Part shown: in pieces, positions 43,121 to 51,429 of the stretch | Numbering within the stretch: the first letter of the stretch is position 1 | Layout: each line of letters begins with the position of its first letter | Assembly (NCBI RefSeq): GCF_022370755.2 | Contig: NZ_CP092364.2 | Location: forward strand, 1,054,001-1,118,000 | Origin: Mycolicibacterium goodii | GTDB taxonomy: Bacteria; Actinomycetota; Actinomycetes; Mycobacteriales; Mycobacteriaceae | Direction of reading: 5' to 3' | DNA: 64,000 nucleotides | Notes under the pieces: generated by a model | What the model was told of the DNA's origin: nothing | The model's input: only the letters and a program-made list of their open reading frames with translations | Database searches by the model: none | Position numbers and translations under genes: made by a program

Positions 43121-44361
43121 CGGGTATGCCGAACCACACCCCGCAAGCGTCGGCGCCCCTCGCCGGGATCACGGTCGTCGCTCTCGAACAGGCGGTGTCG
43201 GCGCCCATGTGCACCCGCGTGCTCGCCGATTTCGGCGCCCGCGTGATCAAGGTGGAGAACCCCGACGGCGGGGACTTCGCGCGCGATTACGACGATGTGG
43301 TTCTCGGGCCGGGTGGCCTTGCGGCGCATTTCGTCTGGGCCAACCGGGGCAAGCAATCCGTCACGCTCGACCTCAAGACCGCAGGTGGGATGGACGTACT
43401 GCATCGGCTGCTCGACGAGGCCGATGCGCTGGTGTCCAATCTCGCCCCAGGTGCGATGGCCCGCATGGGGCTGGCGCCCGCGGACCTGGCCGAGCGGCAC
43501 CCCCAGGTCATTCCGGTCGAGATCGACGGATACGGCAGCGGGGGACCGTTGTCCCACAAGCGGGCCTATGACCTGCTCGTGCAGGCCGAGTCGGGCGCGT
43601 GCGCCGTCACCGGCCACCCCGACCAGCCCGCCAAACCCGGGCCGCCGGTCGCCGACATCTCCACCGGGCTCTACGCCGCACTTTCGGTCATGGCGCTGCT
43701 CATCGGGCGGCTGCGCCAACCCGGCCACGCCGCGCCCGCCGTCGCGGTCAGCCTGTTCGACACCATGGTCGACATCATGGGTTACCCGCTGACCTACACA
43801 CAGCACTCGGGCATCGATCAGCAGCCCCTCGGTATGAGCTCGCCCGCGGTCGCACCGTACGGGGCGTTCGACACACGCGACGGTCAGACCGTGGTGCTCG
43901 GCACCACCAACGACCGTGAGTGGCAGCGTCTGGCGCGGGAGATCATCGATCGTCCTGACCTCGCCGACGATCCACGCTTCGCCACCAACTCCGACCGGTG
44001 CGCGCACCGCGACGTGCTCAACGAGGCCATCCGAACCTGGTGTGCGCAGCACGATCTCGCCGAGATCCAGCAGATCGCCGACGAAGCCGGCATCGGCAAC
44101 TCGCGATTCAACCGGCCCAGCGAGGTGATCGCGCATCAGCACCTCAAGGACCGCGACCGCTGGCGGCCGGTCGCAACGCCGAAGGGAGAGATCTCGGCGC
44201 TGCTGCCGCCGCCGGTGATCTCGGGCTACGAGATGCCGATGGGTGCGGTTCCAGGACTCGGCGAGCACACTGATCGCATCCTGAGCGAAATCGGTCTGTC
44301 CGCCGAGGACATCGCGGCTCTGCGCCAGCAGGGCGCGATCGGCCCGGCGAGCCAGATCTGA
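43117..44361 (+). CDS. CaiB/BaiF (type III) CoA-transferase
   Basis: A 414-residue single-domain family III CoA-transferase. It has LAGITVVALEQAVSAPMCTRVLADFGARVIKVENPDGGDFARDYDD near residues 10-55, NLAPGAMARMGL near 110 and the catalytic Asp in VSLFDTMVDIMGYP near 210. It starts with GTG overlapping the SDR stop. Compared with the double protein at 27397, both the length and the Asp are standard. It probably activates the dicarboxylic or ring-opened acid made upstream by transfer from succinyl- or acetyl-CoA, avoiding the need for ATP. Confidence 0.87.
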   Translation: MTGMPNHTPQASAPLAGITVVALEQAVSAPMCTRVLADFGARVIKVENPDGGDFARDYDDVVLGPGGLAAHFVWANRGKQSVTLDLKTAGGMDVLHRLLDEADALVSNLAPGAMARMGLAPADLAERHPQVIPVEIDGYGSGGPLSHKRAYDLLVQAESGACAVTGHPDQPAKPGPPVADISTGLYAALSVMALLIGRLRQPGHAAPAVAVSLFDTMVDIMGYPLTYTQHSGIDQQPLGMSSPAVAPYGAFDTRDGQTVVLGTTNDREWQRLAREIIDRPDLADDPRFATNSDRCAHRDVLNEAIRTWCAQHDLAEIQQIADEAGIGNSRFNRPSEVIAHQHLKDRDRWRPVATPKGEISALLPPPVISGYEMPMGAVPGLGEHTDRILSEIGLSAEDIAALRQQGAIGPASQI

Positions 44362-44402
44362 CCGAACATCAGACGAGATCGAAACAAGATCGGAGCAGTC
44401 CC

Positions 44403-45551
44403 ATGCGTGAGACCGTCATCGTCGAAGCCGTGCGCACCCCCGTCGGTAAGCGCAACGGCGGCCTGTCCGGCATGCATGCCGCAGACCTGTCGGGACTCGT
44501 GCTCAACGCGCTCGTGGAGAAGGCCGGAATCAGCCCCGACATCATCGACGACGTCATCTGGGGCTGTGTGTCGCAGGTCGGTGACCAGTCCAGCAACATC
44601 GGCCGGTTCGCGGTGCTGGCCGCGGGATGGCCCGAACACATCCCGGGCACCACGGTCAACCGTGCGTGTGGATCCAGCCAGCAGGCGTTGGACTTCGCGG
44701 TACAGGCGGTCATGTCGGGCCAGCAGGATGTCGTGGTCGCCGGTGGTGTCGAGGTGATGAGCCGCGTGCCGCTAGGTGCCGCCCGCGCGACCGGAATGCC
44801 GTACGGCCCCAACGTCATCGATCGGTACCGGGACTTCTCCTTCAATCAGGGCATCTCGGCCGAGATGATCGCGCAGAAGTGGGGCTTCTCGCGGACCCGA
44901 CTCGACGAATACTCGGCGGCGTCGCACGAGCGTGCCGCGGCCGCACAGGACGGTGGCGCCTTCGAGACCCAGATGATCACGGTGTTCGTCGACGACGGTG
45001 ATCCGGTGGTGGCCGACGAGGGCGTGCGCCGCGGGACCACGGTCGAAAAGCTCGCCAACCTCAAACCGGCGTTCAAAGACGACGGCGTGATCCACGCGGG
45101 CAATTCGTCGCAGATCTCCGACGGTGCGGCCGCGTTGCTGGTGATGACTGCGGAAAACGCTGTCGCCATGGGTCTTTCGCCGATCGTCCGCTACCGGGCC
45201 GGTGCGGTGGCCGGTGCCGACCCGGTGCTGATGCTCACCGGGCCGATCCCCGCCACCGAGAAGGTGCTGCGCAAGGCCGGGATCCGGCTCGACGAGATCG
45301 GCGTCTTCGAGGTCAACGAGGCGTTCGCCCCGGTACCGCTGGCCTGGCAGGCCGAAACCGGCGCCGATGCGGCGAAACTCAACCCGCTCGGCGGCGCGAT
45401 CGCCCTCGGCCACCCGTTGGGTGCCTCGGGCGCGGTGCTGATGACGCGCATGATCAACCACATGCGCGACAACGGGATCCGGTACGGACTGCAGACCATG
45501 TGTGAGGGCGGGGGCACCGCCAACGCCACCATCGTCGAACTTCTCGCATAA
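44403..45551 (+). CDS. Thiolase (acetyl-CoA acyltransferase)
   Basis: A 382-residue degradative thiolase with all catalytic residues: Cys in NRACGSSQQAL near residue 88, NEAFAPVPL near 305, His in GHPLGASGAVL near 340 and Cys in TMCEGGGTANA near 370. It cleaves a 3-oxoacyl-CoA with CoA to give acetyl- or propionyl-CoA. GGAGCAG precedes the ATG. Its neighbours (ACADs, SDR, CoA-transferase) complete a beta-oxidation set apart from a hydratase. Confidence 0.89.
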   Translation: MRETVIVEAVRTPVGKRNGGLSGMHAADLSGLVLNALVEKAGISPDIIDDVIWGCVSQVGDQSSNIGRFAVLAAGWPEHIPGTTVNRACGSSQQALDFAVQAVMSGQQDVVVAGGVEVMSRVPLGAARATGMPYGPNVIDRYRDFSFNQGISAEMIAQKWGFSRTRLDEYSAASHERAAAAQDGGAFETQMITVFVDDGDPVVADEGVRRGTTVEKLANLKPAFKDDGVIHAGNSSQISDGAAALLVMTAENAVAMGLSPIVRYRAGAVAGADPVLMLTGPIPATEKVLRKAGIRLDEIGVFEVNEAFAPVPLAWQAETGADAAKLNPLGGAIALGHPLGASGAVLMTRMINHMRDNGIRYGLQTMCEGGGTANATIVELLA

Positions 45552-45565
45552 GGAGGGGCCAGCGC

Positions 45566-46714
45566 ATGCAGCGGAATCTGTTCACCGAGGACCATGAGGC
45601 ATTCCGCGCGCTGGCGCGGGATTTCATCGACAAGGAAGTCGTCGGAGCCTATCCCGAGTGGGAGAAGGCCGGCCGCATGCCACGCGATGTCTTCAAGCAG
45701 ATGGGCGAGCTCGGCATGCTCGGCATGGCGATCCCCGAAGAGTACGGCGGCGCAGGCATTCCCGACTACCGCTACAACGTCGTGCTGCAGGAGGAGGCTG
45801 CCAGGGCACTGGTGACCCTGTCGACGGTGCGCACGCAGCTGGAGGTGATCCTGCCGTACTTCCTGCACTATGCGAATGACGAACAGCGGCAACGCTGGTT
45901 CCCCGGTCTGGCGGCGGGCACGTTGCTGACGGCGATCGCGATGACCGAGCCGGGCACCGGATCGGATCTCGCAGGCGTGCGCACCACCGCGGTGCGTGAC
46001 GGTGACCATTACGTGGTCAACGGCGCCAAGACGTTCATCACCGGCGGGATCCAGGCCGATCTGGTTGTCGTCGTGGCTCGCACGTCGACCGATCCGGAGA
46101 ACCGTCGTAAGGGGCTCACGCTGCTGGTGGTCGAGGACGGCATGGAGGGGTTCACCCGCGGCCGCGAGCTGGAGAAGATGGGCTGCAAGGTGCAGGACAC
46201 CGCGGAGTTGTCGTTCACCGATGTGCGGGTTCCGGTGACCAATGTGCTGGGGGAGGAGGGTGAGGCCTTCAGCTACCTCGGGCGCAACCTCGCACAGGAG
46301 CGCCTCACGGTCGCGGTCGGCTCGGTGGCCCAGGCCCGCTCGGCGATCGCCGCGGCGATCGATTACACCAAGGACCGCAAGATATTCGGAGCATCGGTCT
46401 CATCTTTTCAAAACACCAAGTTCGAGCTCGCGGCGTGTTCGGCGGAGGTCGAGGCCGCACAGGCCATGCTGGACCGTGCGGTGGCGTTGCACGTCGACGG
46501 TCAGCTCTCCGGAGCCGACGCGGCCCGCGTGAAGCTGTTCTGTACGGAGATGCAGGCGCGCGTGGTCGATCGTTGCCTGCAGCTCTTCGGCGGCTACGGC
46601 TACATGATGGAGTATCCGATCGCCCGGCTGTACACGGACGCCCGTGTCGCGCGGATCTACGCGGGCACCAGCGAGGTCATGAAAGTCATCATCGCGAAGT
46701 CGCTGGGCCTGTAA
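45566..46714 (+). CDS. Acyl-CoA dehydrogenase
   Basis: A 382-residue acyl-CoA dehydrogenase of the common homotetrameric type. It has LFTEDHEAFRALARDFIDKEV at the start, IAMTEPGTGSDLAGVRTTAV near 122, ELSFTDVRVPVTNVLGEEGEAF near 213, LFGGYGYMMEYPIARLYTDARVARIYAGTSEVMK near 340-374 with the catalytic Glu in GTSEVM. GGAGGGG precedes the ATG. It is the last gene of the operon and is followed by a TetR gene with its own promoter. Confidence 0.88.
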   Translation: MQRNLFTEDHEAFRALARDFIDKEVVGAYPEWEKAGRMPRDVFKQMGELGMLGMAIPEEYGGAGIPDYRYNVVLQEEAARALVTLSTVRTQLEVILPYFLHYANDEQRQRWFPGLAAGTLLTAIAMTEPGTGSDLAGVRTTAVRDGDHYVVNGAKTFITGGIQADLVVVVARTSTDPENRRKGLTLLVVEDGMEGFTRGRELEKMGCKVQDTAELSFTDVRVPVTNVLGEEGEAFSYLGRNLAQERLTVAVGSVAQARSAIAAAIDYTKDRKIFGASVSSFQNTKFELAACSAEVEAAQAMLDRAVALHVDGQLSGADAARVKLFCTEMQARVVDRCLQLFGGYGYMMEYPIARLYTDARVARIYAGTSEVMKVIIAKSLGL

Positions 46715-46767
46715 CCTGCGGGTGTGCGTTATGTGACACAGGGCGGAATTTATTCCGGTTGAGACCC

Positions 46768-46814
46768 TTGTCACACAGGCCGAACCAACCTACTGTGTGT
46801 TCACTAGGTTGGTT
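46768..46814 (+). promoter_or_regulatory. Promoter and operator of the TetR gene at 46831
   Basis: TTGTCA (46768-46773) and TACTGT (46791-46796) with a 17-base spacer form a good sigma70-type promoter. An inverted repeat AACCAACCTA/TAGGTTGGTT with a 12-base spacer (46783-46814) overlaps the -10 and the predicted transcript start near 46803. The half-sites are 22 bases apart centre to centre, two helical turns, as expected for cooperative dimers. It differs from the regulon palindrome, so this TetR probably controls only itself. Confidence 0.6.
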
Positions 46815-46830
46815 TGGACGAAGGAGTTCG

Positions 46831-47466
46831 GTGACGCCACCCCATGGGCAGGCCGAGGCTGCAAGACCCTACGAAACTCTGCTCGCAAAGGGCGAAGATC
46901 GCAGGCAGCGCATCCTTTCGGTCGCCGAGCGGCTGCTTGCCCGCAACGGGTGGCGCAACACCTCACTCGCCCAGATCGCCAAGGAGGCCGGGGTCACCAC
47001 GGCCGGTCTGCTTCACCATTTCGAGTCCAAGGAGCAGTTGCTCAACGCGGTGCTCGACGCCAGGGATCTCGACGACGATGCGCACGCCGACCGGTCCGGT
47101 GACCTTGCCGACGAGATCAAGCGGGTGGCCGAACGGTTCGTCCGGGCGCCCGAGTTGGTCGGGACCTTCACCGTGTTGCTGGTGGAGAACATCCAGCCCG
47201 ACGCACCGCTGCACGATCGTTTGCTGAAACGCCAACAGGACGCGCGCGACATCGTCGCCGACATCATCCGCCGCGGCCAGCTCGGTGGCCGCTACCGCCC
47301 AGACTTCGACCCGGTCACCAAGGCCGTGGAGATTCTCGCCTTCGTCAATGGAATGGAGACCTCATGGTTACTCGATCCCTCACTGCCGCTGCAGGACGTA
47401 TTCAAGGGATACGCCGAGATGTTGGCCCGCGAGATCGAGGTGCCGTCCAGTCGAGGCGGACAGTGA
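46831..47466 (+). CDS. TetR family regulator
   Basis: A 211-residue protein with a TetR DNA-binding domain, RRQRILSVAERLLARNGW followed by SLAQIAKEAGVTTAGLLHHFESKEQLLNAVLDARD, at about residues 27-80. GTG at 46831 is preceded by AAGGAG with a short 4-base spacer. An operator-like inverted repeat overlaps its promoter, so autorepression is likely. The downstream gene encodes an unknown protein 14 bases away, and the convergent P450 gene follows. The ligand is unknown. Confidence 0.86.
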   Translation: MTPPHGQAEAARPYETLLAKGEDRRQRILSVAERLLARNGWRNTSLAQIAKEAGVTTAGLLHHFESKEQLLNAVLDARDLDDDAHADRSGDLADEIKRVAERFVRAPELVGTFTVLLVENIQPDAPLHDRLLKRQQDARDIVADIIRRGQLGGRYRPDFDPVTKAVEILAFVNGMETSWLLDPSLPLQDVFKGYAEMLAREIEVPSSRGGQ

Positions 47467-47480
47467 AAGTGGAGGACGAC

Positions 47481-47984
47481 ATGAGGTATCGACTCGACGT
47501 GGTGGCGCCGTGCGTGGTCGACGCGGTGCGCCATGCCGGCGGCTGGCTCGTCGACCGCGTCATGGCCGGCTGGGACGTCACCGTACTGATCGACGGTGAC
47601 GAGGATGTGCGGCCGTTGGCGATCCTGGGCGTCGACACCATGGAGCTGGAGGGCGTACTCAAGTCGTGGGAGAACCGTCCCCATCCCCAGACCGTCGCTG
47701 TCGCGGCGGACCTGTTCAACAGCGACAAGCGCGTCCGCTACGGCGTGTTGGGAGCGCTCGAGCAGGGGCTCACCGAGGTCACGCTGTGGGGTGAGGAGTG
47801 TCCGGCCGATCTCAGCGTCCGCCCCGCCCGTCACGAACTGTCCGCTGCCGCACGCGCATTCAAGGCGCAGGCCCTCACCGCGGCCAAACACCCCGACGCC
47901 ACGTCCGTCGGCGCCACCGAGACGTTCCGCACCGGCACCATGATCAGCCGCTCGGTGCCCGCCGACCTCATCCCGGCAAGCTGA
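47481..47984 (+). CDS. Conserved hypothetical protein
   Basis: A 167-residue protein that I cannot assign. It begins MRYRLDVVAPCVVDAVRHAGGWLVDRVMAGWDVTVLIDGDEDVRPLAILG and its middle is strand-rich. No membrane segment or signal is visible. Cys residues near 11 and 107 are isolated. GGAGG lies six bases before the ATG. It is cotranscribed with the TetR gene, and this type of small protein often accompanies TetR regulators in mycobacteria, possibly as a modulator. Confidence 0.72.
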   Translation: MRYRLDVVAPCVVDAVRHAGGWLVDRVMAGWDVTVLIDGDEDVRPLAILGVDTMELEGVLKSWENRPHPQTVAVAADLFNSDKRVRYGVLGALEQGLTEVTLWGEECPADLSVRPARHELSAAARAFKAQALTAAKHPDATSVGATETFRTGTMISRSVPADLIPAS

Positions 47985-48010
47985 CGCCACAACCGCGGTA
48001 GAAGGAGAAA

Positions 48011-49201
48011 CTAGGAGACGAACGTCGGCATGGCCGCCCAACCGCGCACGGCGGCGGTCTGCGACGGCTCGGCGTTGTCCCAGTCGACCTCCCACTCGGG
48101 GTAGCGCTTCAGGATCTCCTCGAGCGCGACGCGGAGTTCGAGGCGGGCCAGCGCATTGCCCATGCAGAAGTGGGTGCCTGCACCAAAGGTCATGTGGGAG
48201 AACTGCTCACGGTGGATGTCGAAGACATCGCCGTTGGGCGGGAAGCGCCGGTGATCGCGGTTGGCGGCCCCGACGAGCATCAGCATCGCAGAGCCGGCCG
48301 GCACGGTCTGCCCGTAGTACTCGACCTCGCGCGTGACGTAGCGGGCGATCTGCAGGGCCGGTGGTTCCCACCGCAGCAGTTCCTCGATCGCCTGCGGGAT
48401 CAGGCCCGGATTCTCCACGAGATCGCGGCGCTGATCCGGGTGGTCTGCCAGTGTCTTGCCGGCCCAACCGAGCGCGCGGGTCGTGGTCTCGGACCCCGCG
48501 GTCGCGATCACCGTCAAGTAGAGCAGTAGTTCGTCGCGACGCAGCTTGCGCACCGTGCCCGTCTCATCCTCGAACTGCGCGTTGAGCAGATCGGTCATGA
48601 TGTCGTCGGACGGGTTCTCCATGCGCCAGTCGATGAACTCCCCGAAGACCTCGCCGGTGGCCAGTGCGTCCACGGTCTGGCCCTGCAGGGTCTCCTCACC
48701 GTGATCGGCGATCACGCGTTGGCGGTCCTCGGGAATGCCCAGCAGCATGCCGATGACGCGCATGGGCATCTGCTCGCCGAGGTCGTTGACGAAGTCGAAT
48801 GTGTCCGACCCTGCGACCGCGTCGAGGCACCGCGTGGTGAACTCCCGGATCTGTGGTTCCAACGCGAGCACCTTGCGCGGCGTGAACATCCGCGACAGCA
48901 GATTGCGGTGGATGTTGTGGATCGGCGGATCCTCGAAAATCAGTGTGCCCGGCGGTATCTCCATCCCGCTCTTGATGAGCTCGAGCAGTGCGCCGCGACC
49001 GGAGATGAACGTCTCGTGGTCGATGACGGCCTTGTTGACGTCGTGGTAGCGACTCAGAGCGTAAAAGTCGTGCTGCTCGTTGTGGTACAGCGGCGCCTCT
49101 TCGCGGATCCGCGCGAAGACCTCATGCGGTTCCATGTTGAGCTGGACGTTGTACGGGTCGTAATACACCTGTGGTACGGCGCTGGTGGTGGGCTGGGCCA
49201 T
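48011..49201 (-). CDS. Cytochrome P450
   Basis: A 396-residue P450 with the I-helix motif IATAGSETTTRAL near residue 236, the ExxR pair EELLR near 273 and the heme loop FGAGTHFCMGNALAR with the Cys ligand at residue 346. It is monocistronic and has no ferredoxin beside it, unlike the other three P450s in the window, so it must borrow a redox partner. The N-terminus (YYDPYNVQLNMEPHEVFARIREEAPLYHNEQHDFYALSRYHDV) resembles the P450 at 56541. Its promoter region has the palindrome at 49258-49272. Confidence 0.89.
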   Translation of the reverse strand: MAQPTTSAVPQVYYDPYNVQLNMEPHEVFARIREEAPLYHNEQHDFYALSRYHDVNKAVIDHETFISGRGALLELIKSGMEIPPGTLIFEDPPIHNIHRNLLSRMFTPRKVLALEPQIREFTTRCLDAVAGSDTFDFVNDLGEQMPMRVIGMLLGIPEDRQRVIADHGEETLQGQTVDALATGEVFGEFIDWRMENPSDDIMTDLLNAQFEDETGTVRKLRRDELLLYLTVIATAGSETTTRALGWAGKTLADHPDQRRDLVENPGLIPQAIEELLRWEPPALQIARYVTREVEYYGQTVPAGSAMLMLVGAANRDHRRFPPNGDVFDIHREQFSHMTFGAGTHFCMGNALARLELRVALEEILKRYPEWEVDWDNAEPSQTAAVRGWAAMPTFVS

Positions 49202-49257
49202 CGGGGACTCCGTCGTCGAAGGGCGGGATTTTCTGAACTGAGCGTCTCGTTCTGAGC

Positions 49258-49272
49258 ACCTGCTTAGCAGGT
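49258..49272. promoter_or_regulatory. Palindrome upstream of the P450 gene
   Basis: ACCTGC-TTA-GCAGGT is a perfect 6-3-6 inverted repeat 57 bases upstream of the P450 start at 49201. It has the size of a TetR-type operator but a different sequence from the regulon motif. A wider GTTTAC/GTAAAC repeat occurs at 49334-49361 in the same 232-base gap, which otherwise appears empty. Confidence 0.45.
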
Positions 49273-49433
49273 TGGGCGACGCAGATCAAGGACCCATCGC
49301 CACGGCTGCAAGCTGGGCATAGTTGATCTGCGAGTTTACGCTCAATGCGGCGAATGTAAACCTGATCGGTGAGCGAGAAGGCGGACGAAGACGTTGACGC
49401 GCGAGTGCCTCTTTCCGCTGGAAGAAGAAGCCG

Positions 49434-50399
49434 CTAGCCGAGGTCGATGACCACCTTGCCGACCGCCCTGCCCTCGGCGACGTGCCGAAGCGCGGCCGCG
49501 GTCTCGGCGAGTGGATAGACCGCACCGATGTGCGGCGTGACGGCACCCGATGCCAGCAGCTCGGTGAGCTCGGATTCGTTGCGCGCGAACTCATCCCCTG
49601 GGATGTCCCGGAACTGGAATCCGGTGATCTGCACGCCTTTGACCAGTACCAGGTTCAACGGTATCCGGGGGATGACACCCGAGGCGAAGCCGATGGCGAC
49701 GAACCGTCCGCCACGCCGCAACGCGCGCAGGGCGGGTTCGGACAGCTCACCGCCCACCGGGTCGAGGATCGCGTGTGCGCCGTCGGGGACGGCGTCACGC
49801 AGCGCCGCACGCAGCGGTCCGGCGGTGTGGTCGACCAGATGGTGCGCACCGTTTCGCGCTGCGGCGTCGAGCTTTTCCCGCGACGACGCCACGGCGGTCA
49901 CCCGCGCGCCGAGTGCCACCGCCAGTTGCACCGCGGCCAGGCCGACGCCGCCACCAGCGCCCAGCACGACGACGTCGTCGCCTGCGCCGATCCGGGCCGT
50001 CGAGCGCAGCGCGTGAAACGCCGTGCGGTGCGCGACTCCTGAGGCAGCCGCGGCACAGAGGTCCAGACGGTCGACGGCGCGCTGTAGTGCGGACGCGACC
50101 ACGCACACCTCCTCGGCGAACGCGCCGTACATTCCGGTGCCCACCACCCGGTCACCGATGGCGAAACCGCCGGTTCTGTCCGTTGTTTCGGTGACCACCC
50201 CGGCGAACTCGCTGCCGGGGACGAACGGGACCGGCACGCGCACCTGGTATCTGTCGGCGATCAGCAACACGTCCGGGAAGTTCACCGCGGCCGCACCGAC
50301 ACGCACCCGCACCTGTCCCGGTCCGAGTTCGGGCGGGGGCAGATCCTCGAGGCGGATGACCTCGGGTGGGCCGTACTGCGGGCAGACCGCGGCGCGCAC
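49434..50399 (-). CDS. Quinone oxidoreductase-like MDR dehydrogenase
   Basis: A 321-residue medium-chain dehydrogenase/reductase without the zinc-binding Cys/His set. It has PGQVRVRVGAAAVNFPDVLLIADRYQV near residue 27, GSEFAGVVTE near 62, the Rossmann loop VVVLGAGGGVGLAAVQLA near 143 and FVAIGFASG near 235. It resembles NADPH:quinone oxidoreductases and enoyl reductases. It is one base after the kinase stop and part of the TetR-ACAD-kinase operon. It may reduce an enone or enal intermediate of the pathway. Confidence 0.85.
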   Translation of the reverse strand: MRAAVCPQYGPPEVIRLEDLPPPELGPGQVRVRVGAAAVNFPDVLLIADRYQVRVPVPFVPGSEFAGVVTETTDRTGGFAIGDRVVGTGMYGAFAEEVCVVASALQRAVDRLDLCAAAASGVAHRTAFHALRSTARIGAGDDVVVLGAGGGVGLAAVQLAVALGARVTAVASSREKLDAAARNGAHHLVDHTAGPLRAALRDAVPDGAHAILDPVGGELSEPALRALRRGGRFVAIGFASGVIPRIPLNLVLVKGVQITGFQFRDIPGDEFARNESELTELLASGAVTPHIGAVYPLAETAAALRHVAEGRAVGKVVIDLG

Positions 50400-50400
50400 G

Positions 50401-51429
50401 TCAGCCCCGGTAGTCGGTGGATTCGGCGAGTTCGGCGGCCGAGGCCATCAAACTCGTCACCACGGGGCCGAACGCCAACAGCTTCTCGTCGTCACCGGCG
50501 CGCTGGAAGCCCTGCTCCAACACGATCGCGAGCTTCCACCTGGCGAGCACCAGATAGTAGTCCAGGTCGTCGACCTGGCGCCCGGACACCTCGGCGTAGT
50601 ACGCGACGACCTCTTCGCGCGTGGGCATACCACGCATGTCGACGTAATCGATTGCGCCCGAATCGTTCTCACCGGTCGGCCAACTCTGCACCATCCATGC
50701 CAGGTCGAGCTTGGGGTCGCCGACCGTGCCCATCTCCCAGTCGACGATCGCAGCAAGGGTGGCGGGCGCGCCGTGCCGGTACATCACGTTGGCGAACTGA
50801 TAGTCGCCGTGCATGAGTCCGGGGATGTAGTCGAGGGGCCTGTGCGTGCGCAGCCAGTCGGTGGCGATCTCGAACCCGGGCAGGTCGCGTCGCTTGATCC
50901 GCTCGAGGAAACCGGTCCAACGGTCCACCTGCCGCTCGTGAAACCCGTCGGGTCGGCCCAGGCCGACGAGCCCCCGCTCGCGCCAATCGACCTTGGAGAG
51001 CAGGGCTATGCCTTCGGTCAGTTGGTAACTCAGCCCGGGCCGGGTGCTCGGGTCGCTGTTGAACGGTTCGGGCCACACCCCGTGGCAATCCATGGGCGAC
51101 CAGCCGTCCACGTACCCCATCAGATAGAACGGGCGGCCGAGCACGCTCGCGTCGTCACACATGGCGACGGCCTCGGTGTGTGGCACATCGGTGCCGTCGA
51201 GCGCGGCGATGATGCGCCACTCGCGCAGGATGCCCGTGTCGCGATCGGGCGGCGCGCCCGGCGGTGGCATCCGCAACACGCAGTGCGCCGCACCGCGGCG
51301 CAATTCGTAGATGACGTTCTGCGTACCGCCGGACAGGAAGCGCGCGGTCAGCGGTTCGCCCTTGCCGGGGAGTGCCGCGCCGTCCATCCACTCGCCGAGG
51401 CGCGTGGTGTCGATCTGCGGTGCGCTCAC
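50401..51429 (-). CDS. Aminoglycoside-phosphotransferase-like kinase (LvaA/ACAD11-kinase type)
   Basis: A 342-residue APH-fold kinase. It has a Gly-rich FLSGGTQNVIYEL near residue 31, the catalytic loop LMHGDYQFANVMY near 200 and the metal-binding IVDWEMGTVGDPKLDLAW near 222. Members of this group are fused to acyl-CoA dehydrogenase in mammalian ACAD10/11. In Pseudomonas levulinate catabolism LvaA phosphorylates a 4-hydroxyacyl-CoA. The directly coupled ACAD upstream makes the same two-step conversion (4-hydroxy to 3-hydroxyacyl-CoA by way of a 4-phosphate) likely here. GTG or ATG start overlapping the ACAD by four bases. Confidence 0.82.
   Translation of the reverse strand: MSAPQIDTTRLGEWMDGAALPGKGEPLTARFLSGGTQNVIYELRRGAAHCVLRMPPPGAPPDRDTGILREWRIIAALDGTDVPHTEAVAMCDDASVLGRPFYLMGYVDGWSPMDCHGVWPEPFNSDPSTRPGLSYQLTEGIALLSKVDWRERGLVGLGRPDGFHERQVDRWTGFLERIKRRDLPGFEIATDWLRTHRPLDYIPGLMHGDYQFANVMYRHGAPATLAAIVDWEMGTVGDPKLDLAWMVQSWPTGENDSGAIDYVDMRGMPTREEVVAYYAEVSGRQVDDLDYYLVLARWKLAIVLEQGFQRAGDDEKLLAFGPVVTSLMASAAELAESTDYRG

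Noticed and set aside
44403..45551. Cholesterol-type KstR or KstR2 sites upstream of ACAD/thiolase genes.
   Set aside because: I looked for TnnAACnnGTTnnA and CAAGnnCTTG patterns in the gaps and found no convincing match.
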